This document shows, in pieces, positions 46,421-55,910 of a stretch of DNA of 64,000 nucleotides. Every line of letters begins with the position of its first letter. Position 1 is the stretch's first letter. Source of the DNA: Staphylococcus haemolyticus. GTDB taxonomy: Bacteria; Bacillota; Bacilli; Staphylococcales; Staphylococcaceae. A program made the translations under genes and the position numbers. A model generated the notes under the pieces. That model did not search any database, was not told the DNA's origin, and saw nothing but the letters and a program-made list of their open reading frames with translations. The stretch is taken from NCBI RefSeq assembly GCF_006094395.1, contig NZ_CP035291.1:248001-312000 (forward strand), given 5' to 3'.

Positions 46421-49102
46421 TTAGTCTCTAAGTTCGTCATCATGACGATGTTGAGATGATCGGTTATATCTATCGTAAACACCTTTGTTGTTTTCACGAG
46501 CGTATAACATTAATGCTTTGAATAATACATCTTGATCAATATTGCTATCAGTTAATTCTTTGTATAAGTTTGTTGTTTTATCGAAATTTGAATCATGATA
46601 ATCATGGTTATCATTGTGTTGAACATGATTGCTATGACGATAATCATTGTTTCTATCGTAATTGTCTTGATAGTGTCGATCATTATAATTACGTTCATCA
46701 TAATGAGTATGGTCGCCATTTTGAGTATAAAGTGATTCATAGTCTATATCATCACGTTGATTATCATAATGATGTTGGCGATGATGCTGGTCATGATGAT
46801 TATCTAAATGCACAGAACGGTTATAATCTTCGTCATTATAATTGCGATTATGTTTACGATTGTCATTTTGATAACTATGGTTATCTTTGTCTTGTCTAGT
46901 GTAGTCATTATTTCTATCGTTGGCATGACCGTTTTCAGAAGATGTGTCGTGATGATTATCTTCTTCTAAAGCCTTACCTTCAACGTCAACGTTTGGCAAT
47001 ACTGCACCTAACCATTTAGGAAGGTACCATGAAGCTTTACCAAAGAGTTTCGTCAATGCTGGAATTAATGTCATACGTACGACGAATGCATCGAATAACA
47101 CACCGAAACCTAATGCGATACCCATTGACTTAATTGCACTGTCATCTTGGAAGACGAATGCGATGAACACACTGAACATAATAAGTGCAGCAGCTACAAT
47201 AACAGGTCCACTCTCTTTAATACCAACACGGATTGAGTGATCGTTATCACCAGTCTTACTGTATTCTTCGTGTACACGTGTCATTAAGAAGAGCTCGTAG
47301 TCGATGGCAAGTCCGAATAACAATCCAATTGTGATTACTGGAAGGAATGCAAGTAAAGGTCCTGTGTTTTCAATACCAAATAAGCTACCCATAAAGCCAT
47401 GTTGAATGACTAATGTTGTGAAACCTAATGTAGCCATTAATGAAAGAATAAAGCCTAATACTGCTTTTAATGGAACTAAGATTGAACGGAACACAATCAT
47501 TAATAAGAAGAATGCTAATACAACGATAACGCCTGCAAATACTGGAATTGCGTTGTTTAGTTTTTCTGACATATCAATGTTAATAACACTTTGTCCTGAA
47601 ATTTCAGTGCCATAGTCATATTTTTCTTGCGCTTGACTATGATAATCACGTAAGTCATATACTAGATTTTCTGTTGACTGTGAGTTTGGTCCTTTTTCAG
47701 GAATGATTGTGAATAATGCGTAATTGTTGTTGTCAGTTAGTTGTGCTTTTGAAACTGTATCAACATTATCAATGTCTTCTAAATCGCTACGCATATTATT
47801 TAAGTCACGTTCGATAGTACTTTTACTTCCACCATCTTTTGTATTAACTAACATGACAATTTGTCCGTTATAACCTTCGCCAAAATTATCTGAGATTAAT
47901 TTATATGCTTTGTATTCTGATGAGTTAGTTGGTTTTAAACTATCATCAGGAATACCTAAACGCATGCCACTGACTGGTATAGCAGCTAAAATTAAAATAA
48001 TTAAACTTACAATAACAGCGATAACTGGCTTACCAACAATAAATTTTGCCCAAGGATGATCTTTAGGGTCTTTACTTTTAGATGGTTTATCTTTAATTTT
48101 AATACTTTTATGGAAGATACTGATTAGGGCTGGTAATAGTGTTAATGCTGCTAATACTGCAAATAATACACTAATCGCTGAAGCGAATCCCATAACCGCT
48201 AAGAAGTCGATTCCTACAAGTGATAAACCACAAACAGCAATCATAACTGTAAGACCAGCGAATATTACAGCACTACCTGCTGTACCCACTGCTGTTGCGA
48301 TAGCTTCTACAGTATCGACACCTTTTTTCTTAAGTTCTTTAAATCTAAATAGAATAAAGAGTGAGTAGTCAATACCAACAGCTAAACCTATCATTACAGC
48401 TAGTGTAAGAGTGAAGTTTGGAATATCAAAGATATATGTTAATAATGCGATGATACCAACACTTGAACCTAAACCGATGATTGCACTAATAATTGGCATA
48501 CCAGCTGCGATAAGTGAACCAAAGGTAATAAGTAAGATTACGAATGCTACGACGATACCGACAATTTCTGATGTACCACCAGGTTCAGCATTCATAGCGC
48601 CACCTTGAGTTTTTTCAATTTGCACATTATGGTTGTCTGTTATATCTTTTAATTCTTTGTCGATGATATGTTTAGAAGAATCTTTTAATCCAGTTTGTGG
48701 AACTACATAACTTACGTTAGCGATAGCAGTATCGCCTTCATCGTTAACTTGTCCACTGTCATATGGATTAGAGATATTTTGGATATAATCATCATTTTGT
48801 CTGATATTATCTAAAGCATCTTCAATATCTTTCTTCGTATCTTTATTATTGAGCCCATCATTCTTATTAGAATGGAAGACTATTTTCATCGAGGCTTTCT
48901 CACTGTCCTGATGAAATTCTTTACTGATTTTATCGTTTGTGTCTAATGACTTAAGGCCATTCATAGTTATGTCACTGTCAAACTTCGGTGAGTTTATCAT
49001 TAATGGCGTGATAATGACACCTAGTATAACAAGCCATCCTATAACACTTAGCCATTTGTTCTTAGCTATAAATTTTCCTAGTTTGTATAATAGCTTTGCC
49101 AA
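46421..49102 (-). CDS. MMPL family RND-type exporter with His/Asn/Asp-rich tail
   Basis: 893 residues. Two RND-like halves, each an extracellular loop followed by a five-helix bundle (GLAVGIDYSLFILFRFKEL in half one; GLLFGLAIDYELFLMTRVHE in half two, with the proton-relay type DY motifs). The core ends near residue 715 and resembles S. aureus FarE-type lipid/fatty-acid exporters. The last ~175 residues are cytoplasmic and unusually rich in His, Asn, Asp, Tyr and Arg (for example HHDQHHRQHHYDNQRDD), ending in a folded-looking segment DSNIDQDVLFKALMLYAREN. Start TTG 49102 behind AGGGGGA. Co-transcribed with the OpuAC-type lipoprotein. Confidence 0.87.
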   Translation of the reverse strand: MAKLLYKLGKFIAKNKWLSVIGWLVILGVIITPLMINSPKFDSDITMNGLKSLDTNDKISKEFHQDSEKASMKIVFHSNKNDGLNNKDTKKDIEDALDNIRQNDDYIQNISNPYDSGQVNDEGDTAIANVSYVVPQTGLKDSSKHIIDKELKDITDNHNVQIEKTQGGAMNAEPGGTSEIVGIVVAFVILLITFGSLIAAGMPIISAIIGLGSSVGIIALLTYIFDIPNFTLTLAVMIGLAVGIDYSLFILFRFKELKKKGVDTVEAIATAVGTAGSAVIFAGLTVMIAVCGLSLVGIDFLAVMGFASAISVLFAVLAALTLLPALISIFHKSIKIKDKPSKSKDPKDHPWAKFIVGKPVIAVIVSLIILILAAIPVSGMRLGIPDDSLKPTNSSEYKAYKLISDNFGEGYNGQIVMLVNTKDGGSKSTIERDLNNMRSDLEDIDNVDTVSKAQLTDNNNYALFTIIPEKGPNSQSTENLVYDLRDYHSQAQEKYDYGTEISGQSVINIDMSEKLNNAIPVFAGVIVVLAFFLLMIVFRSILVPLKAVLGFILSLMATLGFTTLVIQHGFMGSLFGIENTGPLLAFLPVITIGLLFGLAIDYELFLMTRVHEEYSKTGDNDHSIRVGIKESGPVIVAAALIMFSVFIAFVFQDDSAIKSMGIALGFGVLFDAFVVRMTLIPALTKLFGKASWYLPKWLGAVLPNVDVEGKALEEDNHHDTSSENGHANDRNNDYTRQDKDNHSYQNDNRKHNRNYNDEDYNRSVHLDNHHDQHHRQHHYDNQRDDIDYESLYTQNGDHTHYDERNYNDRHYQDNYDRNNDYRHSNHVQHNDNHDYHDSNFDKTTNLYKELTDSNIDQDVLFKALMLYARENNKGVYDRYNRSSQHRHDDELRD

Positions 49103-49212
49103 GACATTTCCCCCTATTTCATTAATTTATATCGCTTAAAGTATGGGTAGTGTGTTGATGATTTGTGAGCAATTACATTAAATCGATACCTCAAATTAAG
49201 CATATTTAAAAT

Positions 49213-49232
49213 GTTACATTTGAGAATGTAAC
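49213..49232. promoter_or_regulatory. Candidate operator upstream of the MMPL exporter
   Basis: Perfect 8-bp inverted repeat GTTACATT / AATGTAAC with a TGAG spacer, 111 bases upstream of the exporter start. It lies in a 301-bp gene-free stretch (49103-49403) that should hold the promoter. A repressor such as the nearby TetR protein may bind; inferred. Confidence 0.4.
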
Positions 49233-49403
49233 AAGTTATACCCACGTTCGGTACCATTAAAAGTTTTACGTCGTTGGAAAATGCAACACTTTGGAAAAAT
49301 TGTTGGTGAAAATAGCGTGTATTAAGGGGATATATAAGAAAACAGGTAACCTCGTGATGATGGTATACCTGAAAATAATTTGGTATGTAGACTTGCGATG
49401 TAG

Positions 49404-49571
49404 TTAGTTCATTAAATAAAACAGGAGAAGTAATGCGCCTATTAAAACAAAAATTACGCCAGGAATATAAATTTTTTCTCTGAGGTCAATGTTACGTTGG
49501 TATGCAACAAATCTACTAATACCGATTAAAATTAGACCTAAAAGTAATAAAATGATGGAAAGAACGAGCAT
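49404..49571 (-). CDS. Small two-helix membrane protein, 55 residues
   Basis: ATG 49571 with a perfect AGGAGG (49580-49585) upstream. Two hydrophobic helices (LVLSIILLLLGLILIGI; IYIPGVIFVLIGALLLLFYL) joined by a charged turn (RFVAYQRNIDLREK). It precedes the MMPL gene on the same strand, 300 bases away. The strong ribosome site and sensible topology support a real gene; family unknown. Confidence 0.6.
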   Translation of the reverse strand: MLVLSIILLLLGLILIGISRFVAYQRNIDLREKIYIPGVIFVLIGALLLLFYLMN

Positions 49572-49846
49572 TAACCGTACCTCCTAATCAAAAAAGTACA
49601 ATAGCAAATTGATTAATATGTATATCTTTCTTTCAAATCTATTATATTATGTAAGCGTATTTTTTTATAGCGATTTATTAATATATTGTAAAATTGTTAT
49701 AACTTTTTGGAATGTTTATTAACAAAATTTATACATTCTTAATATTTTATAAAGGTAATAATAAACTGACTTTTCAAACTATACGTATTTGAATTATTTT
49801 GAGAAAAGAAACAGAAAGCAACTGTAGAAGGGCGGATAGTATTAAA
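49572..49846. other. Intergenic region upstream of the small membrane gene
   Basis: AT-rich, about 275 bases, no further ORF with a ribosome site. It should carry the promoter for the minus-strand small gene at 49404. Confidence 0.4.
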
Positions 49847-49887
49847 GAGCAATCATGTTAATAAATATTTAATCAACGTGATTGCTC
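49847..49887 (-). terminator. Terminator of the LysR gene
   Basis: 13-bp stem GAGCAATCATGTT (49847-49859) / AACGTGATTGCTC (49875-49887) with one mismatch, just after the stop of the minus-strand LysR gene. Confidence 0.65.
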
Positions 49888-49900
49888 AAATTTGCAGGAA

Positions 49901-50773
49901 CTATTTAGTGTTATATATTAATGTGATGAAATCTTGGATAATAGAAGTGAGATGTCTATCATTACGGTATATGAGTGAGATGTAACTTGTGGTTGGGGCA
50001 TTAGGCAAAGTCTTACTAATAATGCTTGAATGATGACTTATAGCATTTTCACTGACTAAACTTAAGTAATTTGAATCTTTTATTGTTGTAAGGATACTGC
50101 TAATACTATTGGTTTCCATGTGAACGTCTAAGTTGATAAAGTTCTTGTTACGCCATTCGTCTATACTGTCTCGAGTTGCTCCGCTATTATGAATGATAAA
50201 ACGGTAACTACTAATATCTTCTAAAGTAAGATGATCTTTTTGAGCAAGTGGGTGACGTTTGTCCATAGCAAGCACTAATGGATTCTCATGAAGACGTTTA
50301 ACTTGTAGTTCCCCCTCGTTAAACCCTTTTTCAGCTATGACAGCAATATCAATCTTACGGTTTTTAACTTTCTCGATAATAATTGGCGCAGTATCTACTG
50401 TTAAGTTAATATCTATATTCGGATGTTCATGCATATAGTTTTTAAATGTTGATGGTAAAATGCTATAGATCGGAGCATGACTCGCACCAATTCTTAAAGT
50501 TCCTCGTTTAGATTGCTTGAAATCTTCCATCATATCTGTTGTTTCTTCTATTAAATTAAGCATTTTATTCGCATTCCGATAAAGTAATTCACCGGCTTCA
50601 GTGAGGTTGAAATGTTTACCTTTTTTGAAATATAGAGGTAATCCACATTCTTTGCTTAAGTTTTTTAAATGAAATGTTACCGTTGGTTGTGTGATACCAA
50701 GTTTTTCAGCGACGGCGTTTTCGTTTTGTGCTTCAACGAAATGTTTAAAGATGAGTAATTGCTTTGTATTCAT
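49901..50773 (-). CDS. LysR-family transcriptional regulator
   Basis: 290 residues. N-terminal HTH (NAVAEKLGITQPTVTFHLKN, residues 19-38) and a LysR substrate-binding domain from about residue 90 (GTLRIGASHAPIYSILP; IDIAVIAEKGF). Divergent from the phosphatase gene at 50925; a 150-bp intergenic region separates them. The activator's target and inducer are not evident. Confidence 0.9.
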   Translation of the reverse strand: MNTKQLLIFKHFVEAQNENAVAEKLGITQPTVTFHLKNLSKECGLPLYFKKGKHFNLTEAGELLYRNANKMLNLIEETTDMMEDFKQSKRGTLRIGASHAPIYSILPSTFKNYMHEHPNIDINLTVDTAPIIIEKVKNRKIDIAVIAEKGFNEGELQVKRLHENPLVLAMDKRHPLAQKDHLTLEDISSYRFIIHNSGATRDSIDEWRNKNFINLDVHMETNSISSILTTIKDSNYLSLVSENAISHHSSIISKTLPNAPTTSYISLIYRNDRHLTSIIQDFITLIYNTK

Positions 50774-50924
50774 AAATTGATTTCCCCAAAATATATATTT
50801 TGTTTATACTATTTTCTATAATAAATAAAGAATTTTGAGGACACGTTAATAATTTGTTTAAAGTTAGTTAAACAGTGGTTTTATATTAATATGCAATAAG
50901 TCGTAGGTTAGGGGAGAAGGAAGT

Positions 50925-51536
50925 ATGAAAGAAAGGATACTTGTGGTTTCTGATATTCACGGTCATCGGAAGGCACTCGTCACTCTTTTAATGGCAGTTA
51001 ATTTTAATGTGAGAAAAGATCAACTCGTTTTAATGGGAGATTATGTTAATAATGGACCCGATTCATTTGGGACTTTGAAGTTAGTGAAACGCTTAAAACG
51101 TCGAGGTGCACTTGCCTTGGCTGGCAATCATGAGATGCGTTGGTTAGAAAGTAAAGATAAAAAAATCAAACGCTGGCACAAATTTTTAAGAGAATTGTCG
51201 ACAATCGAGGTCATAGATAATTACATATTTGCGCATGCTGGTATAGATACGTCTAAGCCTTTAAATAAACAGATTAAGGAATATACTACTGGTCATTATA
51301 ACCATAATTTAAATAGAAACATCCCTAAAAATAAATATTTGATACATGGTCATATTCCAAATTATCGCTATGGGTTAAAAAATGATGAATTATATAAAAA
51401 GAAAAATTTACTAGATATTGATACAGGTGCTGGTCATAATAAATTCTTATCTCTTATAGATTTAACTAATGCGTACCAATACTCTGTTAAGGTTACAGAT
51501 ACTAAAAAAATCAACACTAAACGTATAAAATTATAA
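50925..51536 (+). CDS. Metallophosphoesterase (PrpE/ApaH-like phosphatase)
   Basis: 203 residues, cytoplasmic. All metal-binding motifs of the PPP-like family are present: VVSDIHGH (residues 7-14), MGDYVNNGPDS, LAGNHEMRW, FAHAGIDTS and YLIHGHIPN. It hydrolyses phosphoesters such as dinucleoside tetraphosphates or phosphoproteins; I cannot say which. AGGGGAGAAGGAAGT precedes the ATG. Monocistronic. Confidence 0.88.
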   Translation: MKERILVVSDIHGHRKALVTLLMAVNFNVRKDQLVLMGDYVNNGPDSFGTLKLVKRLKRRGALALAGNHEMRWLESKDKKIKRWHKFLRELSTIEVIDNYIFAHAGIDTSKPLNKQIKEYTTGHYNHNLNRNIPKNKYLIHGHIPNYRYGLKNDELYKKKNLLDIDTGAGHNKFLSLIDLTNAYQYSVKVTDTKKINTKRIKL

Positions 51537-51652
51537 AAATCTAAGACTGGTCAATGTTTGGAACCTTTAATTAATTTTCAAAAAATAGAAGTATAAGTTT
51601 TAAATTAAATGTTATATAATGAAGTGGAATATTAATAAAAAGGGTGACATGC

Positions 51653-53746
51653 ATGAAGAAGCTTAGACAACATTCTAAATTTAATTCGTATTTAAAAGTG
51701 TCATGTTCAGTGTTGTTAATGAGTGGAACATTAGTGGGTTATGGATTTACCAAAGATGGATTTGCACAATCAAATGACCGCATTGACAACGTTTCAAGTG
51801 AAATGACATCTGTTCAAAATAAACTTGATAAAGCGATAGATAAAGCGAAAGCAAAAATTGACCGTTTGAAGTACCTACAAGCCACTGATATTAAGAGTTA
51901 TAAAGAAGATATTGAAGATGCACGTAATCAGTCTGAAATTGATCAAATTTTAAGGGATGCACAGGAAGAAGACCGTATATCAAATGAGGAAAGTACTAAA
52001 GAAACTGGTGAAAAAGCAAGCACTTCAAATGAATCTTCACTCTCAACTGCTAAGCAATCATCAACGAATGAAGAAAATAAGCTAGATGAATTAGATAAAG
52101 TAATAGCCGATTTAGATTCTTTATCTGAAAAGGTTGATACCCATCAACAAAATGGCGATATGAAGTCGGAACAAGATTCCACAAATAATAATGAAAATAG
52201 CCAAATAAGTAGTGGACAATCAGCGTCTTCTCAAAACAATAAGAATCAAATAAATGATAAAAATGATGATACCTCAATATTGGATGAAATGGATAATGTT
52301 AAAAATGACATAGAATCAACTAAAGAAAGTGCACATTCATCTGTAGAAGATATTCGAGATCAAACTGACTCATCCATTCAAGACGACAATTCAACAGAAT
52401 CGCAATCAAAAAATAATACTAATACTGCATCAGATAAAAGTATTCTAAGTGGTATCAAACAGATAGATAAAGATGAAGACAGCCATAAGTCAAACAAGAT
52501 TGATTCAAAAGAGGGTCATGTTGATGCATTAACTGACGAATTATCTGCTAATCAAAAAATTGACCAAGCCATTACAAAAGTTGAAAATCAACAAGATAAC
52601 ACATCGAAACGTTATAGTGACCATAAACTTGAGCAATTGAGACAGTTAGAACAACAAGTAAAGCAAAACAACAATTTGACTAATGAGCAAAAGCAAAATG
52701 TTGAAAAAGATATTAAAATTGTTCGACAAAATGTTAAAGCGAACCGAGATGAAATAAGTGGTCGCTTAGAACAATCTTCAAATAAGCAAGCAACAGTCGA
52801 ACAAATCTTAGGAAGTGTCTTTAGTAAAAACGAAGCTCAAAAGATAGCCAAGAAGATTAAAACTAACGGTCAGTCAGATAAGCAAATAACAGATCAAATG
52901 ATGAAACATATCGACAACCTCAAAACGACAACAAGTGATGATATTTTGGCATCCATGTTTGATCAAGCGCCTGATAAAGAGGCTTTAATCAAAACATTGC
53001 TTTCAACACGTTTAGGAAATAATGAGGCATCACAAATAGCTAAACAGCTTGCTAAAGAGAACTTATCTAGCTCAGAATTAGTAAATCAAGTGAAGCAAAA
53101 AATTAACGCAAATCAAAAAATAACAGCTGATGATATTCTTAAAGACGTACTTGACAAATCGTCAGACCCTAAACAAACCATCGAAACGTTATTAGCTACA
53201 AAGTTAAATCAAACACAAGCGAAGGCGTTGGCAGATCTTATTGCTAGAGCGCAAAACGATAAAGCTAATGCGTTAGATTTAGTGAAAAACGCATTAAACG
53301 GTACTGCTAGTGATTTATTACAGTTGCAAAATAAACTCGACACTGCAAAAAATAATTTGAGTTATATCTTAGATCCTATTACAAATAGACCTTCGCTATT
53401 TGATCGCATTAATGGTAGTGCATCAAGTTCTAACTCTCTTAATCAAGGGTCTCATTTACTAGATGGACTAACTGGTAGTAGTTTATTAGATGGTCTTAAT
53501 TCAGGAGGAAGTCTGTTAGACAATATTGAAGATATTCCTAATCCTGTACAAGGATTATCATTAGGACAATTAGGCGATGATGATGGATTTTTAAGTGGTT
53601 TATTTGATGATGAAGGGAATCTATCTTTACCAAATACTGGGGAAGTAGTTAAAAAGTCTTGGCTACCAGTAACAGTGTTATTAGTGATTGCTGGGGGCAC
53701 ATTAATAGGGTTAGGTCGTCGTAAACAACAAAAAACAAAACAATAA
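51653..53746 (+). CDS. LPXTG wall-anchored protein, SasF-like
   Basis: 697 residues from ATG 51653 (ribosome site AAGGGTGA). Signal peptide (LKVSCSVLLMSGTLVGYGF, then FAQS), a coiled-coil rich N-terminal half with acidic Ser/Asn linkers, then about three helical modules of ~65 residues (residues ~380-575; pattern DDILKDVLDKSSDPKQTIET then LLATKLNQTQAKALADLI), a Leu/Ser/Gly region, and LPNTG with hydrophobic span and GRRKQQKTKQ. In S. aureus sasF occupies the corresponding place after the sraP locus, and modules of this kind occur there, so SasF homology is likely but from memory. Role: surface interaction; SasF is linked to fatty-acid tolerance. Confidence 0.8.
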   Translation: MKKLRQHSKFNSYLKVSCSVLLMSGTLVGYGFTKDGFAQSNDRIDNVSSEMTSVQNKLDKAIDKAKAKIDRLKYLQATDIKSYKEDIEDARNQSEIDQILRDAQEEDRISNEESTKETGEKASTSNESSLSTAKQSSTNEENKLDELDKVIADLDSLSEKVDTHQQNGDMKSEQDSTNNNENSQISSGQSASSQNNKNQINDKNDDTSILDEMDNVKNDIESTKESAHSSVEDIRDQTDSSIQDDNSTESQSKNNTNTASDKSILSGIKQIDKDEDSHKSNKIDSKEGHVDALTDELSANQKIDQAITKVENQQDNTSKRYSDHKLEQLRQLEQQVKQNNNLTNEQKQNVEKDIKIVRQNVKANRDEISGRLEQSSNKQATVEQILGSVFSKNEAQKIAKKIKTNGQSDKQITDQMMKHIDNLKTTTSDDILASMFDQAPDKEALIKTLLSTRLGNNEASQIAKQLAKENLSSSELVNQVKQKINANQKITADDILKDVLDKSSDPKQTIETLLATKLNQTQAKALADLIARAQNDKANALDLVKNALNGTASDLLQLQNKLDTAKNNLSYILDPITNRPSLFDRINGSASSSNSLNQGSHLLDGLTGSSLLDGLNSGGSLLDNIEDIPNPVQGLSLGQLGDDDGFLSGLFDDEGNLSLPNTGEVVKKSWLPVTVLLVIAGGTLIGLGRRKQQKTKQ

Positions 53747-53757
53747 ATACAAACTTA

Positions 53758-53812
53758 AAGCGTGGATAATTGAGTAATCATTACTTACTTATGTTATCTA
53801 CGCTTATTTTTT
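53758..53812 (+). terminator. Terminator of the SasF-like gene
   Basis: 12-bp stem AAGCGTGGATAA (53758-53769) / TTATCTACGCTT (53794-53805) with one G-T pair, followed by ATTTTTT. Confidence 0.8.
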
Positions 53813-53954
53813 GGAAAAGAGGCTCAACGTCGGTTAAGAAAGCGCTTGCACAATTTCCTGAAAATAGCAAGTGAATTTTGAGAAATTATTGGTAAAGTTA
53901 TGTGAAATAATTATGGAATACTCAAAAATATTTACACTTTATTTAATATTCATA

Positions 53955-53983
53955 TTGATTGTAAAGTGCATTAGACATACACT
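53955..53983 (+). promoter_or_regulatory. Candidate promoter of the YfcC gene
   Basis: TTGATT (53955-53960), 17-base spacer, TACACT (53978-53983). Each hexamer matches the consensus at four of six bases, so this is a weak promoter call. Confidence 0.35.
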
Positions 53984-54000
53984 AATAGTGGAAAAAGAAA

Positions 54001-54018
54001 TTGAGAAATTTTTCACAA
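54001..54018. promoter_or_regulatory. Rex/ArcR-like operator upstream of YfcC
   Basis: TTGAGAAATTTTTCACAA matches the Rex palindrome TTGTGAA-N4-TTCACAA with one mismatch and also the CRP-type TGTGA-N6-TCACA with one mismatch. A second TTTCACAA half site lies at 54038-54045. It sits just downstream of the candidate promoter, suited to repression. Confidence 0.5.
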
Positions 54019-54110
54019 AGTTGCTTAATTAACAAATTTTCACAAAGTATACGTTTTAAAGGTGTATAGCATTTTCATAGATAAAAAAATACTTGAAGGG
54101 GTTGAAAAGG

Positions 54111-55685
54111 ATGACACACACTAACGAAGTTACTAATAGCACTAGCAAAGGACGAAAAAAACGATTCTCGCTTAAGATGCCTGGCGCATTTACAATTTTA
54201 TTTATTTTAACTGTAATCGCTGTTATGGCAACGTGGATGATACCGGCTGGTGCATACTCTAAGTTATCTTATGATGGCGGTGCTCATGAATTTAAAATTG
54301 TCGATGCTCATAATAAATCAAAAACAGTCCCTGGAACACAAGAACAATTAGATAAATTAGGTGTAAAAATTGATGTAGACCAATTTAAATCAGGTGCCAT
54401 CAATAAACCTATCTCAATTCCTGGAACATACGAACGATTAGAACAAAAACCTGCTGGACCAGATCAAATTACATCAAGCATGGTTAACGGTACAATTGAA
54501 GCAGTCGATGTAATGGTATTTATTTTAGTATTAGGTGGACTCATTGGTGTTGTACAAAAGAGTGGTTCATTTGAATCAGGACTTTTAGCACTTACTAAAA
54601 AAACTAAAGGTCATGAATTTTTACTTGTATTCATGGTATCAGTATTCATGGTACTAGGTGGTACGCTTTGTGGTATTGAAGAAGAAGCGGTAGCATTTTA
54701 TCCAATACTCGTACCTATCTTTATCGCCATGGGATATGACTCAATTATCTGTGTTGGGGCAATCTTCCTAGCAAGTTCTGTAGGTAGTACATTCTCAACA
54801 GTTAACCCATTCTCAGTTGTTATCGCATCAAATGCAGCAGGTACAACATTCGTAGATGGTTTATATTGGAGAATTGTTGGCTTAATTGTGGCAACAATAT
54901 TCACAGTGGGTTATTTATACTGGTACGCTAAAAAAATTAAAAAAGATCCTAAAACATCTTACACATATGAAGATAAAACTAAATTTGAAAATCAATGGTC
55001 AGTTATTAACGATGATGGCGGAGAAAAACCATTTACACTACGCAAAAAAATCATTTTAATTTTATTCATCTTACCATTCCCAATCATGGTGTGGGGCGTT
55101 ATGACACAAGGTTGGTGGTTCCCAATCATGGCCTCAATGTTCCTAGCATTTACAATTGTAATTATGTTGATGGTAGCATTAGGTAAAGATGGACTTGGCG
55201 AGAAAGTGGTCGTCGATGCATTTGTAGAAGGTGCATCAAGTTTGGTAGGGGTATCACTAATCATTGGTTTGGCACGTGGTATCAATATGATTATGAATGA
55301 TGGATTAATCTCAGATACAATCTTGAACTTCAGTTCATCACTTGTACAAGGTGTAAGTGGACCGATCTTCATTGTAATATTGTTGATTATCTTCTTCTTC
55401 CTAGGTTTCATTATTCCATCATCTTCTGGTTTAGCAGTGCTTGCAATGCCAATCTTTGCACCACTTGCTGATACAGTAGGTATTCCTAGATTTGTTATCG
55501 TAACAGCATATCAATTTGGTCAATATGCAATGTTATTCTTAGCACCAACAGGATTGATAATGGCAACATTACAAATGCTAGACATGAAGTACTCTCACTG
55601 GTTGAAATTCGTATGGCCAGTCGTTGCCTTCGTATTCATCTTCGGTGGTGGCATGCTTGTCACTCAAGTATTAATTTATTCATAA
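54111..55685 (+). CDS. YfcC family transporter (DcuC/AbgT-like)
   Basis: 524 residues, 11-12 transmembrane segments. YfcC hallmarks: TWMIPAGAYSKL after the first helix, a hydrophilic extracellular segment, GTLCGIEEEAVAFYPILVPI, and IPSSSGLAVLAMPIFAPLAD. The family carries C4-dicarboxylates, amino acids (arginine/ornithine type) or peptides. ATG 54111 is chosen with AAGGGG nine bases upstream; the TTG at 54093 is upstream of that site. Probably controlled by redox or arginine status through the operator at 54001. Monocistronic. Confidence 0.88.
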   Translation: MTHTNEVTNSTSKGRKKRFSLKMPGAFTILFILTVIAVMATWMIPAGAYSKLSYDGGAHEFKIVDAHNKSKTVPGTQEQLDKLGVKIDVDQFKSGAINKPISIPGTYERLEQKPAGPDQITSSMVNGTIEAVDVMVFILVLGGLIGVVQKSGSFESGLLALTKKTKGHEFLLVFMVSVFMVLGGTLCGIEEEAVAFYPILVPIFIAMGYDSIICVGAIFLASSVGSTFSTVNPFSVVIASNAAGTTFVDGLYWRIVGLIVATIFTVGYLYWYAKKIKKDPKTSYTYEDKTKFENQWSVINDDGGEKPFTLRKKIILILFILPFPIMVWGVMTQGWWFPIMASMFLAFTIVIMLMVALGKDGLGEKVVVDAFVEGASSLVGVSLIIGLARGINMIMNDGLISDTILNFSSSLVQGVSGPIFIVILLIIFFFLGFIIPSSSGLAVLAMPIFAPLADTVGIPRFVIVTAYQFGQYAMLFLAPTGLIMATLQMLDMKYSHWLKFVWPVVAFVFIFGGGMLVTQVLIYS

Positions 55686-55704
55686 TAGAAGAATTAAATA
55701 TTAG

Positions 55705-55743
55705 AACTGTCAACGGTGTCTACGACGCTGTTGGCAGTTTTTT
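55705..55743 (+). terminator. Terminator of the YfcC gene
   Basis: 10-bp stem AACTGTCAAC (55705-55714) / GTTGGCAGTT (55730-55739) with one G-T pair, then a T run. Confidence 0.8.
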
Positions 55744-55786
55744 AATAGGTATGGTCTTTAAATTAGAAAAATTTATGTATATTATT

Positions 55787-55802
55787 TTGAAAATGTTTTT
55801 CA
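55787..55802. promoter_or_regulatory. Possible CcpA cre site upstream of the PTS gene
   Basis: TTGAAAATGTTTTTCA fits the cre consensus WTGNAAANCGNWWNCA at all but the central CG (14 of 16), 109 bases before the start codon. Confidence 0.35.
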
Positions 55803-55910
55803 TTTTAGGTAATGATATTGATTAAAATTTTCTTTAGTATTATATTTCTATTTAAGAAAGCGTTGTCAGTACGAATATAGAGTGATTTTATTTCAAAGGA
55901 GGTAATAAAA

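Noticed and set aside
46570..46899. Plus-strand ORF of 109 codons opposite the MMPL tail
   Set aside because: It is the antisense of the His/Asn/Asp-rich codons (NHD repeats) and lacks a ribosome site.
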